A stretch of 64,000 bases of DNA from Haematobia irritans (taxonomy: Eukaryota > Arthropoda > Insecta > Diptera > Muscidae): assembly GCF_050003625.1 (NCBI RefSeq), contig NC_134397.1, positions 223,076,537-223,140,536 on the forward strand, in the 5' to 3' direction. Below, in pieces: positions 1 through 10,846 of this stretch. The stretch's first letter is position 1, and each line of letters opens with the position of its first letter. The position numbers were made by a program, and so were the translations under genes. Under the pieces are notes generated by a model, which searched no databases, was not told the DNA's origin, and was given only the letters and a program-made list of their open reading frames with translations.

Positions 1-218
1 AAAAATATTCACTACTCATGATTCTCTGCATTGCACAATCAGGGGCTTTCTAACGTCTAATAGCGGGATATTAAATTCGAAAGCATTGTTAAATTATGTT
101 GACCAGTTACTAGCAACAGCGATGTAATGAGAACAAAGTCAAAAAGTCAAATTAAAAACAAAATTGCTTTAAACTTTATTAAATATTATATATTAATATA
201 CATACTCGAAATTTAATT
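1..218. other. Unassigned AT-rich flank
   Basis: No gene, repeat unit or RNA was recognised here. The stretch is AT-rich and leads into the TATACCCTGCGCCACAC motif that opens element D. Confidence 0.3.
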
Positions 219-456
219 ATACCCTGCGCCACACACACACAGTATAGTCAAGTGTGCCAAATTTGATTGAAATCGGTTCAGATTTAGATATATCTCCCAT
301 ATATAGCTTTCGCCCGATTTACATTCCTATGACCACAGAGGCCAATTTTTAACTCCGATTTAGTTGTAATCTTGCACGGGGAGTATAATTAGCATTACAG
401 CAGTGCGTGTCAAATTTGGTTGAAATCGGTTAAGATTTAGATATAGCTCCCATATA

Positions 457-1391
457 AAGGGTGATTCTTTTGAGGTTAGGATTTTCATGCATTAGTATTT
501 GACAGATCACGTGGGATTTCAGACATGGTGTCAAAGAGAAAGATGCTCAGTATGCTTTGACATTTCATCATGAATAGACTTACGATCTGCCACAACGTCG
601 AATTTTCAGTGAATGGGCCCTAGAAAAGTTGGCAGAAAATCCGCTTTTTTATCGACAAATTTTGTTCAGCGATGAGGCTCATTTCTGGTTGAATGGCTAC
701 GTAAATAAGCAAAATTGCCGCATTTGGAGTGAAGAGCAACCAGAAGCCGTTCAAGAACTGCCCATGCATCCCGAAAAATGCACTGGTTGGTGTGGTTTGT
801 ACGCTGGTGGAATCATTGGACCGTATTTTTTCAAAGATGCTGTTGGACGCAACGTTACGGTGAATGGCGATCGCTATCGTTCGATGCTAACAAACTTTTT
901 GTTGCCAAAAATGGAAGAACTGAACTTGGTTGACATGTGGTTTCAACAAGATGGCGCTACATGCCACACAGCTCGCGATTCTATGGCCATTTTGAGGGAA
1001 AACTTCGGAGAACAATTCATCTCAAGAAATGGACCGGTAAGTTGGCCACCAAGATCATGCGATTTGACGCCTTTAGACTATTTTTTGTGGGGCTACGTCA
1101 AGTCTAAAGTCTACAGAAATAAGCCAGCAACTATTCCAGCTTTGGAAGACAACATTTCCGAAGAAATTCGGGCTATTCCGGCCGAAATGCTCGAAAAAGT
1201 TGCCCAAAATTGGACTTTCCGAATGGACCACCTAAGACGCAGCCGCGGTCAACATTTAAATGAAATTATCTTCAAAAAGTAAATGTCATGGACCAATCTA
1301 ACGTTTCAAATAAAGAACCGATGAGATTTTGCAAATTTTATGCGTTTTTTTTTTTTTTTAAAAGTTATCAAGCTCTTAACAAATCACCCTT
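457..1391 (+). mobile_element. DD41D (rosa-like) Tc1/mariner element, copy 1, internally deleted
   Basis: The element is 935 bp, with perfect 10-bp inverted ends (AAGGGTGATT / AATCACCCTT) and flanking TA dinucleotides at 455-456 and 1392-1393, the target duplication typical of the IS630-Tc1-mariner superfamily. It lies in a 153-bp unit of element D. The region coding the N-terminal DNA-binding domain is missing: sequence runs from ACTTAC directly to GATCTGCC near 583. An AATAAA signal lies about 30 bp after the stop codon, near 1310. Copy 2 is almost identical and has the same deletion. Confidence 0.9.
587..1282 (+). pseudogene. DD41D transposase catalytic domain, N-terminally deleted (copy 1)
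   Basis: A cut-and-paste DNA transposase remnant. The frame reads QRRIFSEWALEKLAENPLF and continues to the terminal IIFKK. Counting from the Leu codon at 629 (the start of the longest uninterrupted call), the catalytic aspartates are D15 (FSDEAHF), D108 (QQDGATCH) and D150 (TPLDYFLWG). The last two are separated by 41 residues, which defines the DD41D class. No ATG opens this frame. The element's own ATG at 570 enters a different frame and stops within about 20 codons, because the internal deletion shifted the frame. A complete transposase of this group is about 340 residues; this keeps roughly the last 230. It is probably not translated as a functional protein. Compared with copy 2, it has Gly instead of Val in the CT(G/V)WCG stretch. 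Confidence 0.85.
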
Positions 1392-1412
1392 TATATATGG
1401 GAGCTATATCTA

Positions 1413-2561
1413 CACTAAGAGAAGGAATATGATCACCTCAAACATGTTTTAACCCTGCTATTATGTTGAGGTCATTTGATGACCCAAATCGAATTTATTA
1501 TTACCCCATTTCTTTGTGGTGGAATATAATTAAAAGATCTTACTACTCAGTGCATGAATTGGTGAAATGTACTGAATTCAATTGTGTTTGTTAAAATTTT
1601 ATGTTCGTAGGGCTTTTTATTCTTGGTGTATACACATAACAGGTTGGGGTCATTTTATGACCCCATATATTACACAGGGGAACAAACACGAACTTTTTTG
1701 TGTTGATTTGAAATTTATTACAAATTTTAGTAATTTGAGGTCGCTGAATCCAAATATACACTTGGTTTTTATCCATCAGTTTGACTTTTCGAGATATACC
1801 GTTATTTTCATAATTAAGGCACTTCACTACATATATTGGAAAAATTTGAAAACGGTTCACCATTTGAAATAAAAACAAACCGAAAATCCTAAAGAATATT
1901 ATCTTTAAGCCGTCTTTACATTGCTTTTCAATTTTCTAAGTAGTTTTAGAGATATCGTTCAAGTTTTGAAAAAAAAAATTGAAATTTTTAACAAAAAAAA
2001 TTTGTTCTTTAAAAATTCCTACAAAATAAAAATGGGTCGAAAATCACAGTCTTGGTTCAGAAATAGTTAGTTTAATATATTTTACAACCAAAAAGCGCGA
2101 GTAAATTAAAAAAGTGTAAAGTTTTTCATTAAAGAAAAACTTCCAATAAAAGCATAACTGGCAAAATAAACGGTATGTTCGTCTCAATGACAGAAAATTC
2201 CAGTAACAACAACCTATTCCGATGATCACAAACTATAAAAAACCTTTTAATTAGATACACATTTCATTTTATTTTACAAAAGTAAGTGTGGGTCATGATA
2301 TGACCCCAACCTAAAATCTGTAAGTTTTTTCTAACATAGTAGCAGGGTTAAGAGCAAAATATTATTTTTGGGTGGTGACCATGTAACATGGTTTTCGCAA
2401 CCATGTTATTTTCTCGGAAATCATGTATCTGATTTCGGCAAGCACGTTATATTTGACGAGAAAATAACATTTTAGTGACAAACATGTTACATGGTCACGA
2501 TACAAAAATAACATTTTGCTCTTGGAACATGTTTGAGGTGATCATATTCCTTCTCTGCGTG
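1413..2561. mobile_element. Foldback MITE G, TA-flanked, interrupted
   Basis: The ends are inverted repeats sharing AGAGAAGGAATATGATCACC, starting CAC and ending GTG, flanked by TA at 1411-1412 and 2562-2563 inside element D. Once the insertion at 1453-2347 is removed, the left arm (ACATGTTTTAAGAGCAAAAT) matches the right arm's reverse complement (ACATGTTCCAAGAGCAAAAT) and the match continues past GACCATG. The empty element is therefore a roughly 250-bp near-perfect foldback. It has no coding capacity. A related left arm appears near 22006. Confidence 0.8.
1453..2347. mobile_element. piggyBac-like MITE in a TTAA site
   Basis: The 895-bp insertion is bounded by TTAA at 1449-1452 and 2348-2351. 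Its inverted ends begin CCCTGCTA and share CTGCTA(T/C)TATGTT. TTAA duplications and CCC-starting ends are the hallmark of piggyBac elements. The interior repeats short palindromes such as GGTCATTTTATGACCCC near 1650. The roughly 95-codon frames inside overlap on both strands and show no transposase motif, so this is a non-autonomous copy. Confidence 0.75.
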
Positions 2562-2745
2562 TAAATCTGAACCGATTTCAACCAAATTTGGCACGCATAA
2601 CGATACTATTAAACGTATTCCTTGTGCAAAATTTGAAGCAAATCAGAATAAAACTGTGGCTTTTGAAGCCATATAAGTGCAAATTTGGCTGATATTTTGC
2701 ATGTCTTACGAAAGCCCCAAAATATTTGGCTGCCCGAAATTTAAA

Positions 2746-4580
2746 TTAAATAGTGAAATTGGAAAAAAATAATTTTTAATTTTTTTAATTTTATTCATCT
2801 TAGCCTTGAAGACGCATTTCTCTGATAAAAAGTGTTTCTCCTTGTCCAAAACTCTTCAGTAAAGTCGCTTTGTCTTTATAATTTAGTAATTCGACTAAAA
2901 AATGGGTATCTTAACACGAAAGAAAATGTTGTGTGACTTAAGGTTAACTTGTCTTTAATAATCCTGAAAAATTCTTCAAAATTAATGGAATTGTCCTTAA
3001 ATTTGTTGTCTTTTTGCATCGTTACAACAAAACAAAAAATCGTTCAAAAATTTGATATAGCTTTCAATACTTTATTTTAAAGACGATTTTCACTTAAAAC
3101 ATATCATAGTTTCTAGTTGGAGTCACGTATGAATTCTGAATTTTAAGCTTTCGTTAACACGCTTTGAAGGACTTTGATAGCACATGAAGAAATACGATGA
3201 AAAACGGTTGAATTAAAATTTGTTGCCTAGAAGCAAGTACACAAAACTCAAATTTAAATGCATCCTTATTTCAATTCTTCGCTTCTTTGGTTCGAAATCA
3301 ATACCAAAATCATTATTGTAAAGACAAAATCTTTGGAACCGAGCTAGCTTTCTTATCAGTGTAATATGGTTTCGCGATTGAATCAAAAATATATATTTTT
3401 ATTTCTTCAAAGAGGACATAATCATCCTATTCCCTAAATCCTATGTACTCCAACGATCGTTGTTGCGGACAGTGTTAAATTTCTTAATGAATTATTTTCT
3501 TAGAATTTAACGGCATTAAAACTTTACTGTCAAACTTCGAGTAATAATCCATTCCCATTAGATTTGGCCATATTATACAAATTGAATTAATATGACTACT
3601 AGTAACATTAACATCATTAGTAACCGCATTTGGAGAAATTCAAATAGAATCTTGCTAACGCAGGAATTCTTCTTCTACAGGCCATGAATTTTTGATGATT
3701 TTGTTTTTGGCCACATACAAAAACAGATTCAATTAAATGGAATCACATCTCATCTGTGATTTCAATTCAATTTATCTTTCGCTATATATCTTCCACCATA
3801 TTCTCTGCAATCCATGGAGGCTGGGTTAGGAATCCTTCGGGCAATGTCATAAAAACACAAAGTAATATAATTTATCATCATTAATTGCTTAATTAATGGA
3901 CGAGCTCCACTTAATTTTATGGACGTACATTAGTCATAACATTAGTGTGTCAATTGAATTGAATTTAAGCCTACATTCGAAATTGCGAAGAGCCGACTTT
4001 TATGAGACACAACAACGATGCGAATGATGTTTAAATTTCATTATGTGTCCATTATGATGAATTTTCAAAAACTCCACTTCACACCTCCACACTATGACGC
4101 ACTGACATGAGAGTAACAAATAAAACATTATTAATTATGCAGTAGATGATATTGAATAAAATGAAATTAAAGTCAATTTATTGACACAGAACTGCCATGG
4201 TGGAGGACTAAAACAGAAATATATACAATTCACATTCAGCAAAGATTTCAATAACCAACGATGAAATGAATAAAGTCCGAGCAACAATCTAAGGAAAATA
4301 GAGTTAGTTAATAGCATCCTGCACTCAAAAACAAAATATTGTTGTGAGGCCAAAGCTTTATTGACCTTAAAATACGAATGCTTTTTTGAGCATAGAAGAT
4401 GATATTCACTTTTTACTTGTCCTAAAGTCGACTTAAAATTTGGTATCCTAACATGACGACGAGCCTGAATTTTGTTGAAATTTAAGTTGTCGGTGACATG
4501 TCTTTAAAGGACTTTGATAGCACATGAAGGAAAAATTTAAAAAATTGAATAAATTACAATTTGGTATTAGTTCTGAAAAA
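2746..4580. other. Unassigned DNA, probably decayed repeats
   Basis: No gene was recognised. The phrase AAGGACTTTGATAGCACATG occurs here twice (about 3169 and 4508). The stretch 2800-3140 shares a loose layout (CTCTGAT, then TCGTCC/TTGTCCTTAAATTT) with 55330-55530, suggesting an old dispersed repeat. The segment ends with ordinary AT-rich sequence. Short frames in 4135-4800 run into the A element and look like chance. Confidence 0.3.
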
Positions 4581-5000
4581 GTATTTTTTATACTCTCCAC
4601 CATAGGATGGGGGTATATTATAATACCCTCCACCATAGGATGGGGGTATATAAACTTTATCATTCCGTTTGTAACACATCGAAATATTGCTCTAAGACCC
4701 CACAAAGAATGCATATTCTGGGTCGTGGTAAAATTCTGAGTCGATCTGAGCATGTCCGTCCATCCGTCTGTTGAAATCACGCTAACTTCCGAACGAAACA
4801 AGCTATCGACTTGAAACTAGGCACAAGTAGTTGTTATTGATGTAGGTCGGATGGTATTGAAAATGGGCCATATCGGTCCACTTTTAGGTATAGCTCCCAT
4901 ATAAACGGACCCCCAAATTTGGCTTGCGATTACTCTAAGAGAAGCAAATTTCATCCGATCCGGCTGAAATTTGGTACATGGTGTTAGTATATGGTCTCTG

Positions 5001-5490
5001 AGGCAAACGATCGTTGATCCCTTATGGAGGATGGCAGCTCATCCGGTGATCGTTCCCTTTTTCCAGCCTCAAGAATTCCTTGAGCCCATTTTAAGGAATC
5101 GCTTTGTTTAGCCGACAACGTGCTTGGGTCGACTGATCCTAATTTCTTTAGGATAAACACAGCATTTCTGCGTTCATTGGATCTCTTTCGTGAGGGATTA
5201 CCTCCTTTTGATGCCGATAGCTTGGAAAAGGTTCGACTTGTCAAATTGTCGCCACCTGTCGACCCGTCTACAGGTCGACTAATTGGGCCTAACTCTTGGT
5301 CATTGCCCAAATTTATAACTCCAGTCGATACCCGTCCACTGGGCCCTGAAGTTAGCAACCCAGTGGATGTCTTTGAATTTATCTGCATGGTGGCCTAATA
5401 TCCCACCACACTTGAAATTCGTAGTAGGTACTTATTACGATGATTTTATCCGCTATTAAAAAACACGTCCGTTCCGTTCGACAGTTGAAT
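5001..5490 (-). pseudogene. 5' fragment of a LINE-like ORF1 inserted in A1
   Basis: A non-A insertion lies between two copies of GTTAGTATAT(G/A)GTCTCT (left at about 4984-5000, right at about 5491-5507), which look like a 17-bp target duplication. On the minus strand an ATG at 5388 opens a 134-codon frame, MQINSKTST onwards, rich in Ser, Lys and Arg, with SLKWAQGILEAGKRERSPDE near its end. That phrase resembles, from memory, the N-terminal part of ORF1-type proteins of insect LINEs. The last codons read into the A repeat, so the frame is truncated at its 3' side. Roughly 100 bp of leader precede the ATG. No reverse transcriptase part is present. Confidence 0.5.
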
Positions 5491-7240
5491 GAATAATGTT
5501 AGTATATAGTCTCTACCACCAATGCAAAAATTGGTCCATATCGGTCTACTTTTACGTATAGCCCCCTTATAAACGGACCCCCAAATTTGGCTTGCGATTG
5601 CTCTAAGGGAAGCAAATTTCATCCGATCCGGCTGAAATTTGGTACATGGTGTTAGTATATGGTTTCTAACAACCATGCAAAAATTGGTCCATATCGGTCC
5701 ACTTTTACGTATAGCCCCCATATAAATGGACCCCCAAATTTGGCTTGCGATTGCTCTAAGAGAAGCAAATTTCATCCGATCCGGCTGAAATTTGGTACAT
5801 GGTGTTAGTATATGGACTCTAACAACCATGCAAAAATTGGTCCATATCAGTCCACTTTTACGTATAGCCCCCAAATTTGGCTTGCGATTGCTCTAAGAGA
5901 AGCAAATTTCATCCGATCCGGCTGAAATTTCGTACATGGTGTTAGTATATGGACTCTAACAACCATGCAAAAATTGGTCCATATCAGTCCACTTTTACGT
6001 ATAGCCCCCAAATTTGGCTTGCGATTGCTCTAAGAGAAGCAAATTTCATCCGATCCGGCTGAAATTTGGTACATGGTGTTAGTATATGGTATCTAACAAC
6101 CATGCAAAAATTGGTCCACATCGGTCCATAATTATATATAGCCCCCATATAAACCGATCCCCAGATTTGAACTCCGGAGCCTCTTAGAGGAGCAAAATTC
6201 ATCCGATCCGGTTGAAATGTGGTAAGTGGTGTTAGCATATGGTCGCTAACAACCATGCAAAAATTGGTCCATATAAACCGATTCCCAGATTTGGTTTGCG
6301 GATCATCTAAGAGAAGCAAATTTCATCCGATCCGACTGAAATTTGGTACATGGTATTAGTATATAGTCTCTAAGAACCATTCAAAAATTGGTCCATATCA
6401 GTCCATAATTATATATAGCCCCCATATAAACCGATCTCCAGATTTGAACTACGGAGCCACTTAGAGGAGCAAAATTCATCCGATCCGGTTGAAATTTGGT
6501 ACGTGGTGTTAGTATATGGTCTCTAACATCCATGCAAAAATTGGTCCATATCGGCCCATAATTATATATAGCCCCTATATAAACCGATTCCCAGATTTGG
6601 TTTGCGGATCCTCTAAGAGAAGCAAATTTCATCCGATCCGTTTGATATTTGGTACATGGTGTTGGTATATGTTCTCTAATGACCATGCAAAAATTGGTAG
6701 ACATCGGTCCATAATTATATATTGCCCCCATATACACCGATCCCCAGATTTGGCTTGCGGAGCCTCTAAGAAACGAAAATTTCATCCGATCCGGCTGAAA
6801 TTTGGTACATGGTGTTGGTATATGCTCTCTAATGACCATGCAAAAAAAATCCATAATTATATATAGCCCCCATATAAATCGATTCCCAGATTTTTCCTCC
6901 GGAGCCTCTTGGATTAGCAAAATTCATCCGATCCGGTTGAAATTTGGAACATGGTGTTAGAATGTGGTCTCTAACAAACACGCAAGAATTGGTCCATATC
7001 GGTCCATAATTATATATAGCCCTCATATAAACCGTTCCCCAGATTTGATCTCCGGAGCCTCTTGGAGGAGCAAAATTCATCCGATCCGGTTGAAATTTGC
7101 AAAGTGGTGTTAGTATAAGGCCGCTAATATCCAATGCAAAATTGGTCCATATCGGTCTATAGTTATATATAGCCAATCCCCAATCACACAAAAATTGGCC
7201 CATATCGGTTCATATTCATGGTTGCCACTCGAGCCAAAAA
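5490..7240 (-). repeat. Tandem array of the 153-bp unit (A1)
   Basis: About eleven units. Each contains ATATAGCCCCCATATAAACC, then CAGATTT, CATCCGATCCG, and TTGGTCCATATCGGTCC. Because 153 is divisible by three, open frames of 100-180 codons run through the array on both strands without any gene motif. Confidence 0.9.
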
Positions 7241-7252
7241 TAATCTAATCTA

Positions 7253-7570
7253 AAATTTTTTTTTTATGGAAAACATTGTCAAAATGTTTTTTCTATAGAA
7301 AATTTTGTCAAAATTTTATTTCTATAGAAAATTTTGTCAAAATTTTATTTTTATGGAAAACATTGTCAAAACGTTATTTCTATAGAAAATTTTGTCAAAA
7401 TTTTATTTCTATAGAAAATTTTATTTCTATAGAAAATTTTGTAAAATTTTATTTCTATAGACAATTTTTGCCAAATTTTATTTCTATAGAAAAATTTTTC
7501 CAAATTTTACTTTTATAGAAAATGTTGTCAAAATTTTATTTTGTCAAAATTTTATGTCTTTAGAAACTTT
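7253..7570 (-). repeat. 29-bp satellite array (A1)
   Basis: About eleven copies of a 29-bp unit read here as TTTCTATAGAAAATTTTGTC plus AAAATTTTA. The unit carries the perfect palindrome TTTTCTATAGAAAA. Since 29 is not divisible by three, all three frames give the same low-complexity 29-residue peptide pattern ([19 protein letters not shown]), which is not a gene. Confidence 0.9.
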
Positions 7571-7940
7571 AAACTTAATTATATACGTATTTAATCGGCC
7601 TTTTTTTAGTTTAATATATACTACGTATGGACTACCTTGTAATTTAGAAGACGGTGTTAGGAAGTTTTAAGACACCTTGCCATCGGCAAGTGTTACCGCA
7701 ACCCAAGTAATTCGATTGTGGATGACAGTCTTCAGTAGAAGTTTCTACGCAATCTATGGTGGAGGGTACATAAGATTCGGCCTGACCGAACTTACGGCCA
7801 TATATACTTGTTTTTATTAAACATAGATTTTTTTTTTTTGGTATTAAAATTTCCCTTTTTTGGACGATCTACTCATTTCATTTATTATACTATATAAAAG
7901 GAACTGACGAGGATGTGGAAATTCGAAACATTTTGGACAA

Positions 7941-8040
7941 CATTTTTATACCCAACACCATAGAATGGTGACGGGGGTATAATAAGTTTGTCATTCCGTT
8001 TGTAACACATCGAATATCCATTTCCGACCATACGAGTACT
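7941..8040 (-). repeat. Head fragment of element B
   Basis: TATACCCAACACCATAGAATGG and GTTTGTAACACATCGAATAT match the head of element B at 16526. The match stops at about 8040, where a fragment of the E family begins. Confidence 0.6.
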
Positions 8041-8169
8041 GTATAGGTAAAATGGTAATGATTTGGCGCCAATAATTGTTTTATTTAATTTTATTTCATG
8101 TTGAAGGAGTGTAATTTCGTAAAACATAAAGCATACTCGTAAGTTGTAAAAATTGCACTCGGTTTTGCT

Positions 8170-8300
8170 CCCTACTGTAGTTGTTATTGTCATCAAGAGA
8201 CAATTGTCGCTATAGCTATCAACGTACAAGCCATTATATTTATAGAGCATAGTTTTGGGCGCCCATCAATCGATGTAAAGAAACTTTATTTAGCATAAGC
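8170..8300 (+). repeat. Core fragment of twin-tRNA-like element E
   Basis: The phrases GTTATTGTCATCAAGAGACA, CATAGTTTTGGGCGCCCA and AAACTTTATTTAGCA match the core between the two tRNA-like sequences of element E at 31001-31110. Neither tRNA-like head is present. Confidence 0.55.
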
Positions 8301-9345
8301 ATACCTTAAGTTGGCCACTTTCTTCTAAAAGCTAAATATAAAAAGTTCATAAATATCCGGAATCTAATGTAGTCGCCCTATGTACAAATTTTAAATTTAG
8401 ATACAATTAAATAAATTAAATTACAAATTTCCCTCAAAATAATGGTGAATTTCCTAAAGCTTTTTAAAATTTCCCAAAAGTGTGTCTTTATTGAACTGCG
8501 AATAGCGCTAAGAAAAACTCTAAAAATTCTACCTCTCAAGTTAAAAAAAGATATATACTTTATATATTTCGATGCGTTACAAGCGGAATGACAAAGTTAT
8601 TATACTTTCCCATTCTATGGTGGAGTATATACGAGAATAACTCTTCATCTCGTAGATTGCATTAAGAATTTCAATGGATTGTACATAACTATCTATTGAC
8701 ACAGATATTTACCATCCTTCTAAATATGTGCTCTTGGCATCTCAGTTATTTAGTTGTTTACTTAACATGTTAGTCCCAACTACCACTTTACTTCCGGTTT
8801 CCTGTTGTCTATTTTTCTGCCACTTGCCTTTATCTAAATAAAGAAACAAGAGAATAGAAAGGAAATTTCTTAGGACATCAAAAATAGCATCATCTTACGT
8901 TCCTTAGGCAAACCGGCGTGTGTACTATGTCTAGCTTAAATGACGCTTTGCCTCCTTCCGGAATAGGAGGAGAGATTGTATGCGTACGTGTGTGTGTGTG
9001 TGAGTGACTTTAGGAAAAGAATGTTCTCTTGTCTGTTTATGGTATGTGTGTGTGAAAGTATGTCGTTATGCTTGGTTTGTTCGAAAACGCCTAAACATCC
9101 ATTTAATTTTAGATTTTTACACAGAGAAAAATTATGTTTTCATAGTTTAAGGGAAACAATAATGATGAAGGAATTGCATTTTTTAGGTTATTGAAAAGCA
9201 AATGCACCAGCCTTATTCCAGTGAATATTCATTTTTTATGCGCATACAAAAGAATTTTGATCTATTTTATTGAGGCAAAAAGTTATTCGTGATGGAATTC
9301 AGACGTGATAATGTGATTGCTTATTTTTGAAAACCTCAAGTGGGT
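8300..9345. other. Mixed unassigned DNA with an A-end fragment and a (GT)n tract
   Basis: The stretch 8560-8637 holds a plus-orientation A right end (GCGTTACAAGCGGAATGACA ... TCTATGGTGGAGTATA). A (GT)n run lies at about 8988-9003. A 72-codon frame at 8976-9194 reads through that run and is not supported as a gene. Nothing else was recognised. Confidence 0.4.
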
Positions 9346-9468
9346 ATGGCTAGAGCCCTCCAGCATTTAAATGTGCATAAATCTTTGGTTTCTTGGAACA
9401 CTGCTTATTACCGTGATACTGGCAGTGTTCAAACACCTGCTAAAAGTGAACGAGAAATTATCCGAAAA
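9346..9468 (+). pseudogene. Relic of a Tc1/Tc3-type transposase DNA-binding domain
   Basis: From the ATG at 9346 the frame gives MARALQHLNVHKSLVSW then NTAYYRDTGSVQTPAKSERE before a stop codon. The spacing ALxxLxVxKSxVS...YRxTGSV is that of the helix-turn-helix domain of Tc3-like transposases (typically ...VSRTIARYRETGSV...). Only about 40 codons survive and no catalytic DDE region follows; the 29-bp satellite begins 225 bp later. The next 60 bp contain a direct repeat of CGGCGTGACAGTGGTGGAAA. It could be chance, but the domain pattern is quite specific. Confidence 0.45.
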
Positions 9469-9693
9469 TGAAGGCGGCGTGACAGTGGTGGAAAACTTGC
9501 GGCGTGACAGTGGTGGAAAACTTGGTCGTGAGATGATTATATGGCGAGAGAAGATCACGGTTGTCACAGATGGTAGAATTCTATCAAAAATGGTAGATTT
9601 TTTTACTATTTGGTAGATTGGTAGAATTCTTGATGTTTTGGTGTTTTTTCAAATTATTCCTCTCCAACTTAGATGTACTTCATACATTTTCTT

Positions 9694-10437
9694 TAGAAAT
9701 AAAACAAATTTTTGTATAGAAAACAAAAATCTGATGAAATTTTCCATAGAATGAAAATTTTGACAAAATTTTCAATAGAAATAAAACGTCGACAAACTTT
9801 TCTATAGAAATACAATTTTGACAAAATGTTGTATGGAAATAAAATTTTGCAAAATGAACTATATAAATAAAACGTTGACAAAATTGTCCATAGAAATACA
9901 ATTTTGAAAAAACAATTTCTATAAAATAAAATTTTGACAAATTTTTCTATAGAAATAAAACGTTGAAAATTTTTTCTATAGAAATAAACGTTGACAAATT
10001 TTTCTATAGAAATAAAATTTTGGCAAATTTTTCTATAGAAATAAAATGTTGACAAAATTTTCTATAGAAATAAAATGGTGTAAAAATTTTCTATAGAAAT
10101 AAAATGGTGACAAAATTTTCTATCGAAATAGAATTTTGCGAAAATTTTCTATAAAATAAAATTTTGACAAATTTTTATATAGAAATAAAACGTTGACAAA
10201 TTTTTCTTTAAAACTAAAATTTTTACAATATTTTCTATAGAAATAAAACGTTGACAAAATTGTTTATAGAAGTAAAATTTTTACAACTTTTTCTATAGAA
10301 ATAAAATTTTAAGAAATAATTTTCTATAGCAATAAAACAATGGCACACCTTTCTATAGAAATACAATTTTGACAAAATGTTCTATAGAAAAAAAATTGAT
10401 TGAAAAATTGAATTGATTATAGAAATTATATTTTTTT
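9694..10437 (+). repeat. 29-bp satellite array, left part
   Basis: About 25 units of TTCTATAGAAATAAAA plus TTTTGACAAA, with common AACGTTGACAAA variants. The array resumes at 10847 after MITE F. Confidence 0.9.
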
Positions 10438-10471
10438 GTTTTGTTATTGTTGGTTTTGTTCTTTAAGCATT

Positions 10472-10846
10472 GTTGTTGTTTTTTGATTTCAGCTTAAAAC
10501 CATGCATTGACTAAACTACAAGTGTAGCTTAACCATCTGAGGAAAAGAATGTTTGTCAAATTTATTTGGGCAAAGCCCTATAGACTGCAAGATGGTTGGA
10601 TGGACGCACGTTTAGGAATTACCACATTTCTCATCAGCATCCTCTACTTGCAGCAAAACTATCAACCAATTATCAGAATAAATTCAGACAGTTCATTAAA
10701 CCCAACAATGAACCACACTTGAACCTTCCGAAAGAAGGTTTTGCATGATAGCCGGCTTATGCCGAAATAAACTCGAAACAAACATAGGAAAAGAGATATG
10801 TAGTTTAGTCAATGCATAGTTTTAAGATGAAATCAAAAAAACAACA
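10472..10846 (-). mobile_element. MITE F, complete copy with long inverted ends
   Basis: The ends form an inverted repeat of about 48 bp: TTTTTTGATTTCAGCTTAAA then CCATGCATTGACTAAACTAC on the left, and on the right its reverse complement with a few changes (GTAGTTTAGTCAATGCAT ... GATGAAATCAAAAAAACAAC). The interior contains CTGCAAGATGGTTGGATGGA and ACCAATTATCAGAATAAATT. It has no coding capacity and sits inside a 29-bp array. Partial copies lie at 15535-15795 and 34560-35935. Confidence 0.75.

Larger units (their letters stand above)
219..2745 (-). repeat. Element D, 153-bp-unit family, split by nested insertions
   Basis: The left edge reads TATACCCTGCGCCAC, the same kind of TATACCC head seen on elements A, B and C. 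Inside is a tandem unit whose phrase TGAAATCGGTT recurs at 268 and 421, exactly 153 bp apart, with the box ATATAGCTCCCATATA. The unit resumes after the insertions at 1393-1412 and again at 2562-2690. The copy is opened at 455 by a DD41D transposon and at 1411 by a foldback MITE. From memory, very similar phrases occur in Drosophila repeats; that was not checked. The right boundary near 2745 is uncertain. Confidence 0.55.
4583..7817 (-). repeat. Composite element A, copy A1
   Basis: A long copy in minus orientation. The head at 4587-4653 shows the CTCCACCATAGGATGGGGG motif twice in tandem. It is followed by the conserved block with GTAACACATCGAAATAT and a GTCCGTCCATCCGTC run, about eleven 153-bp units (4850-7240), a 29-bp array (7253-7570), and the other end with GGCC...ATATATACTTGTTTTT near 7790-7817. 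Two units near 5868 and 6003 have lost the CATATAAACGG part of the box. A LINE ORF1 fragment interrupts the copy at about 5001-5490. No protein-coding function is supported. Confidence 0.85.

Noticed and set aside
4448..5388. Apparent genes on the minus strand in A1
   Set aside because: The part below 4850 is the A head. Only the inserted ORF1-like fragment (5001-5490) shows protein-like composition.
7276..7518. [23 protein letters not shown] ORFs in many places
   Set aside because: Translation of the 29-bp satellite; the same peptide pattern appears in every array because three units make 29 codons.
8976..9194. 72-codon ORF starting MYAYVCVCVSD
   Set aside because: Begins in a GT-repeat; no domain, no conservation evidence, low complexity.
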